Assembly: GCF_004114795.1 (NCBI RefSeq)
Contig: NZ_CP035311.1
Coordinates: 3,162,001 to 3,226,000, forward strand
DNA from: Janthinobacterium sp. 17J80-10
GTDB lineage: Bacteria; Pseudomonadota; Gammaproteobacteria; Burkholderiales; Burkholderiaceae_D
DNA length: 64,000 bases
Reading direction: 5' to 3'
Shown here: positions 29,967-38,268 of the stretch, piece after piece
Layout: each line of letters opens with the position of its first letter
Position numbering within the stretch: the stretch's first letter is position 1
Program-made: the position numbers and the translations under genes
Notes under the pieces: generated by a model
Told to the model about the DNA's origin: nothing
The model's input: only the letters and a program-made list of their open reading frames with translations
Database searches by the model: none

Positions 29967-30392
29967 ATGAGCTCCGAAAAAGATTTTAGCTGGACAATTC
30001 GCGTTTACTATGAAGATACCGATGCCGGCGGCATTGTATTTTATGCAAATTATTTGAAATTCTTTGAGCGTGCCCGCACCGAGTGGTTACGCCATGCAGG
30101 TTTCAGCCAGCATGTCCTGGCCGACACATTGGGCGTATTGTTTGTCGTTAAAAAAACTTCAGTTGAATATCATGCGCCCGCGAAACTTGATGACGAACTG
30201 AAACTCGTTGTTGTGGTCGAACGCGTGGGCGGAGCATCCATGCAAGTCCGGCAAGAAGCGTGGCGCGTCAACGAAGGTGAGCCCTTCCTTCTTGCGGAAG
30301 GCACAGTAACCCTGGTTTGTGTAAACAAAGAAGAATTTCGTCCGCGTGCGATCCCCGACGACATCCGCCTGAAAATTAATTGTATTAACTAA
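29967..30392 (+). CDS. ybgC: Tol-Pal associated acyl-CoA thioesterase YbgC
   Basis: 141 residues, a 4-hydroxybenzoyl-CoA thioesterase hotdog fold. YYEDTDAGGIVFYANYLKFFERARTEW carries the active-site Asp17/19 region and the family pattern. It is usually the first gene of the tol-pal cluster and hydrolyses short-chain or phospholipid-linked acyl thioesters. The longer open frame begins inside ydfG and is rejected; ATG 29967 matches family starts. Separated from tolQ by about 100 bases with alternative hairpins. Confidence 0.95.
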   Translation: MSSEKDFSWTIRVYYEDTDAGGIVFYANYLKFFERARTEWLRHAGFSQHVLADTLGVLFVVKKTSVEYHAPAKLDDELKLVVVVERVGGASMQVRQEAWRVNEGEPFLLAEGTVTLVCVNKEEFRPRAIPDDIRLKINCIN

Positions 30393-30397
30393 ATTTT

Positions 30398-30449
30398 GCT
30401 TGCTGTAATTAGCAAGCGCCTTTTCTGTTTGCCATCGCAAGGCGCTTGC
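30398..30449 (+). promoter_or_regulatory. Alternative hairpins between ybgC and tolQ
   Basis: Hairpin A pairs GCTTGCT (30398-30404) with AGCAAGC (30411-30417), followed by GCCTTTTC. Hairpin B pairs GCAAGCGCC (30412-30420) with GGCGCTTGC (30441-30449). They share bases and cannot form together, the layout of an attenuator or a processed intercistronic region. Confidence 0.5.
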
Positions 30450-30495
30450 CAGTTACGCTTTCAACCGAACTTATCCTTCCTGCCATAGCGCTCAA

Positions 30496-31197
<702 letters not shown>

Positions 31198-31211
31198 GGA
31201 GGAAAGAATCA

Positions 31212-31652
31212 ATGGCTTCCTCGTTTTCAGGTTCGCTGCGTGGCGGCCGCAGCCGCAAGTTCAAGGCCGAGATCAATGTGGTGCCCTACATTGACGTGAT
31301 GCTGGTCTTGCTGGTGATTTTCATGGTGACGGCGCCCATGACCGACCCAAGCGTGATCAACCTGCCCAGTGCAGGCAAGTCGGCCCAGCCACCTTCGGAA
31401 TACATCCAGGTTTCGCTGAAGCCGGATGCCACGGCCGCCGTGAAAATCAGCGGCGGCAAGGCCAGTGCGCAAAGCATCACTACGGCCAGCCGCCCCGAAC
31501 TGGTGGCCAGCCTGCGCGACCTGCATGCTGCCAATCCGGACATGCCGCTCATGATCGCGGCCGACAAGGAAATCAAGTACGACGAAGTCATCCAGGTGCT
31601 GTCGGAAGCAAAAAAAATCGGCATTTCCAGGGTTGGACTGGCAACCCGGTAA
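31212..31652 (+). CDS. tolR: Tol-Pal system protein TolR
   Basis: 146 residues of the ExbD/TolR family. One membrane helix carries the proton-channel Asp in NVVPYIDVMLVLLVIFMVTAPM, followed by a periplasmic domain (DKEIKYDEVIQVLSEAKKIGISRVGLAT). AGGAGG lies before the ATG; the gene is 14 bases after tolQ. Confidence 0.97.
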   Translation: MASSFSGSLRGGRSRKFKAEINVVPYIDVMLVLLVIFMVTAPMTDPSVINLPSAGKSAQPPSEYIQVSLKPDATAAVKISGGKASAQSITTASRPELVASLRDLHAANPDMPLMIAADKEIKYDEVIQVLSEAKKIGISRVGLATR

Positions 31653-31661
31653 CTGCGCAAG

Positions 31662-32579
31662 ATGGCTGACACGACCCCATACTCCCCGCCCCAGGAACCA
31701 GGCCGCTGGCGCGCCATCGCGCTGGCGGCGGCAGTCCATGCGGCGTTGATCGCCTTCCTGTGGATCGGGATCCGCTGGCAAAGTGAAACGCCTGTGGCTG
31801 TGGAAGCCGAGGTGTGGGACATGCAGGCAAAGGAAGCCGCGCCCCGGCAGGTTGCGCCGCCGCCCGAACCTGAACCAGTTCGCCAGCCCGAACCGAAACC
31901 TCAGCCGAAACCGGAAGTAAAGGCCTCCGAGGAGAAGCCCGACATCGCCCTCGAGCAGGAGCGCAAGAAAAAAGAAAAGGCCAAGCGGGAAGAAGAAGAG
32001 CGACTTGCGCGCCTGAAAGAAGAAAAGGCGCAGGCAGAGAAAGACAAGAAGGAACTGGCGAAAAAAGAAAAGCAGCTTGCCCTGGAAAAGGAGAAAGCAC
32101 TCCTTGAAAAGCAAAAGGCGGAAGCCCTTGTAAAGAAAGAAAAAGCCGAGGCGGATAAGAAACGGCTGCGCAACGAGCAAGATGCAAAACTGTTGGCAAA
32201 AATGCGTGAAGACGATTTGAAGCGCATGACCGACGCCGCTGGGGCCGTCGCCGGCAGCGGCGGTACCGGCACGGCGGCCAAGTCGCAGGGCATGCGCGGC
32301 GACCCAAGCTATGCGGCCAAGATCGCCGCCAAGATCAAGTCGAATACGCAGTATCCTGTCCCGCCTGACCTGCAGGGCAACCCGGCGGTGGAATATGATG
32401 TGCAGCTTTTCCCGGATGGCTCGCTGCGCGGTGCGCCGCGCAAGGTAAAATCGTCGGGAATCCCGGCATTTGACGAGGCAGTGCGGCGGGCAATTGAATT
32501 GTCTGCGCCCTTCCCCGCTGACAAGTCCGGCAGCGTGCCTGCGGCTTTCCCCGTGATCCACAAACCGAAAGAACAGTAA
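31662..32579 (+). CDS. tolA: Tol-Pal system protein TolA
   Basis: 305 residues. An N-terminal membrane anchor (IALAAAVHAALIAFLWIGI, with the His of the SHLS-type motif that contacts TolQR), a long Lys/Glu/Ala-rich helical domain II, and a C-terminal domain III (YAAKIAAKIKSNTQYPVPPDL, DEAVRRAIELSAPFPAD) that binds Pal and TolB. It couples the inner-membrane motor to the outer membrane. Confidence 0.95.
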   Translation: MADTTPYSPPQEPGRWRAIALAAAVHAALIAFLWIGIRWQSETPVAVEAEVWDMQAKEAAPRQVAPPPEPEPVRQPEPKPQPKPEVKASEEKPDIALEQERKKKEKAKREEEERLARLKEEKAQAEKDKKELAKKEKQLALEKEKALLEKQKAEALVKKEKAEADKKRLRNEQDAKLLAKMREDDLKRMTDAAGAVAGSGGTGTAAKSQGMRGDPSYAAKIAAKIKSNTQYPVPPDLQGNPAVEYDVQLFPDGSLRGAPRKVKSSGIPAFDEAVRRAIELSAPFPADKSGSVPAAFPVIHKPKEQ

Positions 32580-32582
32580 GCC

Positions 32583-33872
32583 ATGATAAAAAAACCCAGC
32601 GTTAGCTTTGATTATTTTCTGCGATTCCTCGCATTGCTGGGACTGTTCGCCGCGGTCACCGCGCAAGCCCAGTTGCGCATTGAAATTTCCGGCGTTGGCG
32701 CCAACCAGATCCCGATTGCGATTGCCGCCTTTGCCGACGAAGGCGTAGCGCCGCAACAAGCCAGCGCGATCATCAAGGCCGACCTGGCGCGCAGCGGTTA
32801 TTTCAAGATCATCGATACGGGCGTAGCGATCTCGGAAACGACGCCCGTCAAATTCGCCGACTGGAAATCACGCGGCGCCAATGCCCTGGTCGTCGGCAGC
32901 GTCCAGCGCCTGGCAGATGGCCGCTTCGATGTGCGCTACAAGTTGCTCGACACGCTTGCCGGCTCCCAGCTGTCGGGCCTGGCGATGGCAGTCCAGCCGC
33001 AATTCACCCGGCTGGCAGCGCACAAGATCGCCGACGACATTTACGAAAAACTTCTGGGCGTGCGCGGCGCGTTCTCTACCCGTGTCGCCTATGTGACGAA
33101 GGCTGGCAGCGAATACCGGCTTGAAGTGGCCGACGCCGATGGCGAGGGCGTGCATGTTGCGCTGCGCTCCAATGAGCCGATCATTTCGCCAGCGTGGTCC
33201 CCGGATGGCACCAGGGTCGCCTATGTCTCGTTCGAGAAAAAGAAGCCGGTGGTGTACGTGCAAGACCTGGTAAGCCGCGAGCGCACTGCGGTCGCCAACT
33301 TCAAGGGTAGCAACTCTGCACCGGCCTGGTCGCCGGACGGCAGCAAGCTGGCAATAGCCCTGGCGCGCGATGGACTGACCCAGGTGTACCTGGTGAATGC
33401 GGATGGCAGCGGCTTGCGCCGCCTTACCAATACCAATGGCATCGATACCGAGCCACAATTCTCGGCGGATGGCCAGAGCATCTATTTCACCAGCGACCGC
33501 AGCGGCGGGCCGCAAATCTACCGCATGTCCGCCAATGGCGGCGATGCCCAGCGCGTGACCTTCCAGGGTAGCTACAACATCAGCCCGCGCATCTCTCCGG
33601 ACGGCCGCACGCTTGCTTATATTTCGCGCCGCGACGGCCGCTTCCAGCTTTATTCGCTGGACTTGGCCAATAGCCAGGAACTGCGCCTGTCGGAATCGGC
33701 GCGGGATGAATCCCCCAGCTTCTCGCCGAACGGCAAATACATCATGTACGCGACCGAAACCGGCCGCCGCGGCTCGCTGGAAGTCGTGTCGGTCGATGGC
33801 CGCACCCGTTACCGTTTGAGCACCCAGGCAGGCGACATCCGTGAGCCGACCTGGGGCCCGTTCATGAAATAA
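32583..33872 (+). CDS. tolB: Tol-Pal system protein TolB
   Basis: 429 residues. A signal peptide (FLRFLALLGLFAAVTAQA), an N-terminal TolB_N domain (IPIAIAAFADEG), and a six-bladed propeller with repeated SPAWSPDGTRVAYVS, APAWSPDGSKLAIAL and ISPRISPDGRTLAYIS blades. Periplasmic; it exchanges between TolA and Pal. Starts 3 bases after tolA. Confidence 0.97.
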   Translation: MIKKPSVSFDYFLRFLALLGLFAAVTAQAQLRIEISGVGANQIPIAIAAFADEGVAPQQASAIIKADLARSGYFKIIDTGVAISETTPVKFADWKSRGANALVVGSVQRLADGRFDVRYKLLDTLAGSQLSGLAMAVQPQFTRLAAHKIADDIYEKLLGVRGAFSTRVAYVTKAGSEYRLEVADADGEGVHVALRSNEPIISPAWSPDGTRVAYVSFEKKKPVVYVQDLVSRERTAVANFKGSNSAPAWSPDGSKLAIALARDGLTQVYLVNADGSGLRRLTNTNGIDTEPQFSADGQSIYFTSDRSGGPQIYRMSANGGDAQRVTFQGSYNISPRISPDGRTLAYISRRDGRFQLYSLDLANSQELRLSESARDESPSFSPNGKYIMYATETGRRGSLEVVSVDGRTRYRLSTQAGDIREPTWGPFMK

Positions 33873-33902
33873 TTAATCAACCTGCATCACAAGGAGTTCC
33901 TT

Positions 33903-34427
33903 ATGCAAAAACTTTCATCTTCCGCCCTCATCCTCTGCAGCGCACTGGCACTTGCCGCCTGCTCGTCCACCCCGCTGAACGACAAGGCGCCGATCGAGGA
34001 CCGCACTGGCAAGACCACCCAGGGCACCGATGGCAGCCGCACCGTCGGCACCGTGAATACCCAGTCGACCGATCCGCTGAATGATGCCAAGGGTGTACTG
34101 GCACAGCGCAGCTTCTATTTTGATCTGGACAGCTACGTTCTGAAGGCCGAAGCGCAACCTGTCGTCGAAGCGCATGCCAAGTACCTGGTCGCCAACAAGG
34201 GCCGCAAGGTCGTCATCCAGGGCAATACCGATGAACGCGGCGGCCGTGAGTACAACCTGGCACTGGGCCAGAAGCGTGCCGAAGCCGTGCGCAAGTCGCT
34301 GTCCCTGCTGGGCGTGTCCGATGCACAAATGGAAGCCGTCTCGTTTGGTAAGGAAAAGCCGAAGGCAACGGGCAGCGACGAAGCTTCCTGGGCTGAAAAC
34401 CGCCGCGCCGACCTGGCCTACCAATAA
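33903..34427 (+). CDS. pal: Peptidoglycan-associated lipoprotein Pal
   Basis: 174 residues. Lipobox LAAC at the end of the signal peptide, then an OmpA-like peptidoglycan-binding domain (YFDLDSYVLKAEA, VVIQGNTDERGGREYNLALGQKRAEAV). It anchors the outer membrane to the wall. AAGGAG precedes the ATG. Confidence 0.97.
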   Translation: MQKLSSSALILCSALALAACSSTPLNDKAPIEDRTGKTTQGTDGSRTVGTVNTQSTDPLNDAKGVLAQRSFYFDLDSYVLKAEAQPVVEAHAKYLVANKGRKVVIQGNTDERGGREYNLALGQKRAEAVRKSLSLLGVSDAQMEAVSFGKEKPKATGSDEASWAENRRADLAYQ

Positions 34428-35185
34428 TGAAGAAGCTAGTCTCCCCCGCTCTGGCTGCGGCATGCCTGGCCATGGCTTCACTGGCCCCGTTGCCGGCGCA
34501 TGCGCTGTTTGGTGACGACGAGGCGCGCAAGGCCATCCTGGAATTGCGCGGCAAGTTCGATGCGTTCCAGAAAGAGAATGCCACGCAACTGGAAGGCAAG
34601 GCTAGCCAGCGAAGCGTGCTTGATCTGGCTAACCAGAATGAACAATTGCGCCAGGAAATAGCGAAGTTGCGCGGCCAGCTGGAAGTGCTGAGCAATGAAC
34701 TGGCCAATGCCCAGCAGCGTCAGAAGGATTTTTATGTGGACCTCGATACCCGCCTGCGCAAGCTGGAACCGCAACGCGTAAGCGTCGATGGCAGGGAAAT
34801 CAGTGTCGATCCCGCCGAGCAAAAATCCTATGATGCCGCACTGGCTTCGTTCAATGGGGGGGACTACAAGGCTGCAGCCGTGGCTTTGGCTGACTTTACG
34901 CGGCGCTATCCGCAATCCGGATATGCGCCCAATGCACAGTACATGTTGGGCAACAGCTACTACGCCCAGCATGACTGCCGCAATGCCATTACCGCACAGC
35001 AGGCAGTGGTCAAGAACTTTCCTGACCATGCCAAGGCACCTGATGCCTTGCTGAACATCGCAACCTGTCAGCTGGAGATGAAGGACCGCACCGCCACCAG
35101 GAAAACCCTGGAAAGCCTGCTGGCGAAGTATCCTGATGCGCCTGCAGCAAAAACCGCCAAGGAGCGCCTGGCGGCCTTGAAGTAA
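34427..35185 (+). CDS. cpoB: Cell division coordinator CpoB (YbgF)
   Basis: 252 residues. A signal peptide (ending PLPAHA), an N-terminal trimerising coiled coil (ANQNEQLRQEIAKLRGQLEVL) and C-terminal TPR repeats (YDAALASFNGGDYKAAAVAL, YMLGNSYYAQHDCRNAITAQ). It coordinates Tol-Pal with PBP1B during division. Its ATG overlaps the pal stop (TAATG). A hairpin follows. Confidence 0.95.
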   Translation: MKKLVSPALAAACLAMASLAPLPAHALFGDDEARKAILELRGKFDAFQKENATQLEGKASQRSVLDLANQNEQLRQEIAKLRGQLEVLSNELANAQQRQKDFYVDLDTRLRKLEPQRVSVDGREISVDPAEQKSYDAALASFNGGDYKAAAVALADFTRRYPQSGYAPNAQYMLGNSYYAQHDCRNAITAQQAVVKNFPDHAKAPDALLNIATCQLEMKDRTATRKTLESLLAKYPDAPAAKTAKERLAALK

Positions 35186-35196
35186 CCGGGCAGCAT

Positions 35197-35232
35197 GCCG
35201 GTCATTGGAAATTCAGATTTTTAGTGACCGGC
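35197..35232 (+). terminator. Hairpin after cpoB
   Basis: GCCGGTCA (35197-35204) and TGACCGGC (35225-35232) are perfect inverted arms, with a 20-base loop containing a T run. Probable end of the tol-pal transcript, though no long T run follows. Confidence 0.55.
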
Positions 35233-35244
35233 AACTTTGGTGCA

Positions 35245-35273
35245 TTGACAGGTATTGGTCTGGTATTTATAAT
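35245..35273 (+). promoter_or_regulatory. Promoter of tRNA-Lys (UUU)
   Basis: Perfect consensus: TTGACA (35245-35250), 17 bases, TATAAT (35268-35273), ending 11 bases before the tRNA. Confidence 0.9.
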
Positions 35274-35284
35274 AGCTTTCTTTC

Positions 35285-35360
35285 GGGTCGTTAGCTCAGC
35301 TGGTAGAGCAGCGGACTTTTAATCCGTTGGTCGCAGGTTCGAATCCCGCACGGCCTACCA
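35285..35360 (+). tRNA. tRNA-Lys (anticodon TTT), with weakened stems
   Basis: 76 bases with CCA; the anticodon loop CTTTTAA gives UUU. Relative to the ordinary tRNA-Lys the 3' half carries three transitions: in the T stem (A51 opposite C63) and in the acceptor stem (U4-G69 and G1-U72). The 5' half is standard. The gene has a strong promoter and its own terminator. Confidence 0.9.
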
Positions 35361-35368
35361 AAAAACAA

Positions 35369-35394
35369 AGGGTTCGCGACGATGCGGACCCTTT
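35369..35394 (+). terminator. Terminator of the first tRNA-Lys gene
   Basis: AAAGGGTTCGC and GCGGACCCTTT form an 11-bp stem (one G-U pair) with a 6-base loop, ending in TTT. Confidence 0.75.
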
Positions 35395-35445
35395 CCATTT
35401 CTTGCAAGATCAAGAAATTACCGGAATTGAAGTGCCCATGGCGCT

Positions 35446-35473
35446 TTGATCCGGGAAGTAATTGAAATATAGT
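35446..35473 (+). promoter_or_regulatory. Promoter of tRNA-Lys (CUU)
   Basis: TTGATC (35446-35451), 16 bases, TATAGT (35468-35473), 15 bases before the tRNA. Confidence 0.65.
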
Positions 35474-35488
35474 AAAGTTTTGCGCTTC

Positions 35489-35564
35489 GGGTTGTTAGCT
35501 CAGTTGGTAGAGCAGCGGACTCTTAATCCGTAGGTCGAGTGTTCGAGCCACTCACAGCCCACCA
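35489..35564 (+). tRNA. tRNA-Lys (anticodon CTT)
   Basis: 76 bases with CCA; the anticodon loop CTCTTAA gives CUU, reading AAG. Acceptor GGGTTGT pairs with ACAGCCC and the T stem (GAGTG/CACTC) is perfect. Confidence 0.95.
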
Positions 35565-35572
35565 AATTCAAA

Positions 35573-35602
35573 GGGCCCAGATGACATCTGGGCCCTTTTT
35601 TT
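35573..35602. terminator. Bidirectional terminator after tRNA-Lys (CUU)
   Basis: GGGCCCAGAT and ATCTGGGCCC are perfect 10-base arms with a 3-base loop, followed by seven T on the plus strand. It lies between convergent genes; on the minus strand only TTT follows, so it is weaker for the EAL-HDOD gene. Confidence 0.93.
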
Positions 35603-35606
35603 GTGC

Positions 35607-36881
35607 TCACGTGCGCATGGCGCGCGCGATGTTATTGCTCCACTCGTAAGCGCTCGCCTGCAGCACGAACAGATCGGCGCTACACAGGTGGAATTTGCCG
35701 AGCATCGGCAACAGTACACTGGCATCGTCCCGCCGCTCCAGCGCCTCGCTTAAGGCAAGCAGGTCACCAAAATATCCTCCGCGCTCAAGCAACGCGTCCC
35801 TGACCTCTTCGACCACGGCAATTTGCCGAAGAATTTCTGTCATGGGCATGCAAAACAACGTATCCATCAGCGACATGATGCCAACTGTGAATGCAGCATC
35901 GGCAATGCCGCGATTTCCCGGACGGTGCCGCTGCGCTATCAATTCCAGCAATTTGCCACGTGCGGTTGCAAGCAAAAGCAAGGGTTTGACGTTGGGCGTA
36001 TTATCCCTGGCCTCGGCATACAGCATGATCTGCAACCAGCTGCCGAGCTGCTTTCGCCCCAGCACCATCAGCGCCTGGCGCAGCGAATCGATGCGGTGTG
36101 CGCCTACTGCCGCGGTATTCACCAGCCGCAGCAGATTCAAGCCCAGGGCGATGTCGCGTTTGATGCTGTCTTCTATCTGGGCACTGTCGGCATCGCTTGA
36201 AATCATGGCGATGATATCGATGATTGCCAGTTGCGACGGCGCCAGCAAGCGGTCCGGATCGATTACCGGGCGAGCAAAGTAATATCCCTGGAAGCTATTG
36301 AATCCAAGCGCCAAACAAGCATCGAACTGCGCAAGCGTATCCACGTTCGCAATCAACAGCCGCTTGTCACTGAAACAGGCCTGTGAGGTTAACTGCACCA
36401 ACTGATCCAGGGAGCGCTCGCGCAGATCGAACTTGATGACCTCGACTAGCGGAAGCAGTTGCCGCATCATGTCGGCATCCGTCTTCGCCTCCTCCAGCGC
36501 AAACGTAAATCCGTGCGCAACCAGTTCCGCGAGCCGCTGCAGGACGGGTTCAGTTGCGACTACGCTGTGGTCGAGGCAGAAGACGAATCGGGTGCGCGGA
36601 ATATGCTCAAGCAATTCGCTCATCAGCACCCGGACGCCGATGTGCACAAGTCCGCGCAATTCCCCCACCACCCGTTGCATGTCGAGATCGACAAAATGGG
36701 CCAGGATATCGGCCGTCAGCTGATCGCTGCCGTCGACATCCGGATGCAAGTCGGCCGGTAAAAATGAAAGTTCGAAGGCAAAGGCATCCTGGGAACGATC
36801 CAGTATCGGCTGGCGCGCCATGAAAAAACCAGGCACGTCAGGCTTGTCTCCCGCACTACTGGTGCTCACCTGAATCGTCAT
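35607..36881 (-). CDS. EAL-HDOD signalling protein with degenerate EAL site
   Basis: 424 residues. The N-terminal EAL-like domain (FFMARQPILDRSQDAFAFELSF, VIKFDL, GFNSFQGYYFARP) lacks the catalytic Glu-Ala-Leu, DDFG-type and other metal ligands, as in YuxH-type proteins, so phosphodiesterase activity is not expected. The C-terminal HDOD domain (IEDSIKRDIALGLNLLRLVNTAAVG, RQALMVLGRKQLGSWL) is a modified, non-catalytic HD domain. Such proteins act in c-di-GMP-linked motility control. ATG 36881 is the natural start (PILDR motif shortly after); the longer open frame crosses the upstream terminator. Confidence 0.88.
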   Translation of the reverse strand: MTIQVSTSSAGDKPDVPGFFMARQPILDRSQDAFAFELSFLPADLHPDVDGSDQLTADILAHFVDLDMQRVVGELRGLVHIGVRVLMSELLEHIPRTRFVFCLDHSVVATEPVLQRLAELVAHGFTFALEEAKTDADMMRQLLPLVEVIKFDLRERSLDQLVQLTSQACFSDKRLLIANVDTLAQFDACLALGFNSFQGYYFARPVIDPDRLLAPSQLAIIDIIAMISSDADSAQIEDSIKRDIALGLNLLRLVNTAAVGAHRIDSLRQALMVLGRKQLGSWLQIMLYAEARDNTPNVKPLLLLATARGKLLELIAQRHRPGNRGIADAAFTVGIMSLMDTLFCMPMTEILRQIAVVEEVRDALLERGGYFGDLLALSEALERRDDASVLLPMLGKFHLCSADLFVLQASAYEWSNNIARAMRT

Positions 36882-36944
36882 AATGCCCCGAATATAGTAG
36901 AACCTGTTCTTAGAATAGTCTTGATTATGCCTAAAGGAAAGAAA

Positions 36945-36973
36945 AAATAAAAACGGCTGCCAGTGGCAGCCGT
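36945..36973 (-). terminator. Terminator of the L,D-transpeptidase operon
   Basis: On the minus strand ACGGCTGCCACTGGCAGCCGT is a perfect 9-10-bp stem with a tiny loop, followed by TTTTATTTTTT. Strong intrinsic terminator. Confidence 0.92.
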
Positions 36974-37002
36974 GGGCATTCAGCAGGCAGGGCACGGCAC
37001 TG

Positions 37003-38268
37003 CTACAGGTTATTTTCCGAGATAATTTTCCAGTTCCCGCCCTCTTTGGACCAGTACTGGCGCTTGCGTACGGAATTGCGGCTCTTGCCAATCACCGCTT
37101 CCTGCGTAAAAGTACTGACTATCAAGTCATCCCGGCCCGGATACAGGAAGAAGGTGGCATCCGTGATTTCCATTGAAATGTTATTCACGCCTTTGAGAAT
37201 TTTTTGGTACTTGCCGGCCAGGGTTTGCAGGTTTTCGCCACGTTCCGACTTGTATTTGCGCGAATAATTGGCCATGACGCGTGTTGCATCGCGGCTTTCG
37301 ACATCGCGGCGCCATTCAGCCACCAGGCGGTTGGCCAAGTGGCGCTCACTCTCCCATTTGGCCCGGCTGACGAATTCCACGCGGTCGGCGATGACGACCG
37401 GCGTCTTGCCAGCCTCGACAGATTGGTATAACTCATTCAAGTCCGTGTTGGTCAGCACCACGCAGCCGTCGGAAGACAATGGCGGCCGGCTATAGCTGTC
37501 GCTGGGCACGCCGTGCAGCCATATGCCGGAGCCGCCACGACCATTGAGCTTGTCCCACTCGTTGGGGTAATTGATCGGCAAGGCGCCAGTACCGTAAAAG
37601 TCCGGCAATTTGTGGCCAGGCACACGTTGGGTGATGTAGTACACGCCGATCGGGGTACGCTGGTCACCTTCCTTGAGCTTGTTAATCCCAAGCTTGCCCT
37701 GGCTGATGTAATAGTCCGTCACGAATTTCAGGCGGCCGCCGTGATTTTCATAGACATACAGCCGCGAGCGCTTGGCATCGACGACCAGCACCTGTTTCTG
37801 GTCATCGCGCAACTGCAGAATCGGCCGCGGCACCAGGCTGGGGTCGGGTTTTTCCTTCAGCCATTTCAGACGCGCTCTTGCCTCGTCGCGCAAATTCTTC
37901 AGTTTATCCGGCGGTGCATTCGGTACCGCGCCGAAAGTGGAGATCGGCCGGGTATGCAATTGCAGCAGATCGCCACGGATCAGCTGACCAAGGCGAAATG
38001 TCGGATAAGCTTCAACCAGGGCATCGGCTTTGGCCTGTGCCTGACGCAGGCGATTGGCGCCAAGTTCCTTATAGACTTCCAGCAGCAGCGCTTCAGGATC
38101 CGGCTTGGCCGCACTGTTTGAAGTTACTTGCGCGGCCTTGGCCTGCGCAAGCGCAGGGGCGCCGGCAAACCAGCTGCCGGCGGCAAAAAAAACCGCTAAC
38201 GATACGGCCAGCAGGCGCACCGGCTTGGCGGCCGCCCGGGCTGCCGGGTTCACGCTAAAACACGACAT
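37003..38268 (-). CDS. L,D-transpeptidase (YkuD) with Cds6-like C-terminal domain
   Basis: 421 residues. A signal peptide (LLAVSLAVFFAAGSWFAGAPALA) precedes a helical region, then a YkuD domain (about residues 160-300) with the active-site His252 in HGVP and Cys269 in SSDGC. It should form or edit 3-3 crosslinks in peptidoglycan or attach envelope proteins. The C-terminal 110 residues (VAEWRRDVESRDATRVM... SVRKRQYWSKEGGNWKII) form an NTF2-like domain as in Cds6-family L,D-transpeptidases and are related to the C-terminus of the adjacent TPR protein. Its ATG overlaps that gene's stop (TGATG). Confidence 0.9.
   Translation of the reverse strand: MSCFSVNPAARAAAKPVRLLAVSLAVFFAAGSWFAGAPALAQAKAAQVTSNSAAKPDPEALLLEVYKELGANRLRQAQAKADALVEAYPTFRLGQLIRGDLLQLHTRPISTFGAVPNAPPDKLKNLRDEARARLKWLKEKPDPSLVPRPILQLRDDQKQVLVVDAKRSRLYVYENHGGRLKFVTDYYISQGKLGINKLKEGDQRTPIGVYYITQRVPGHKLPDFYGTGALPINYPNEWDKLNGRGGSGIWLHGVPSDSYSRPPLSSDGCVVLTNTDLNELYQSVEAGKTPVVIADRVEFVSRAKWESERHLANRLVAEWRRDVESRDATRVMANYSRKYKSERGENLQTLAGKYQKILKGVNNISMEITDATFFLYPGRDDLIVSTFTQEAVIGKSRNSVRKRQYWSKEGGNWKIISENNL

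Noticed and set aside
31227-32759. 510-codon open frame on the minus strand opposite tolR-tolA
   Set aside because: Antisense to well-conserved Tol genes; the translation is low-complexity Phe/Leu/Arg-rich from the Lys/Glu codons of TolA.
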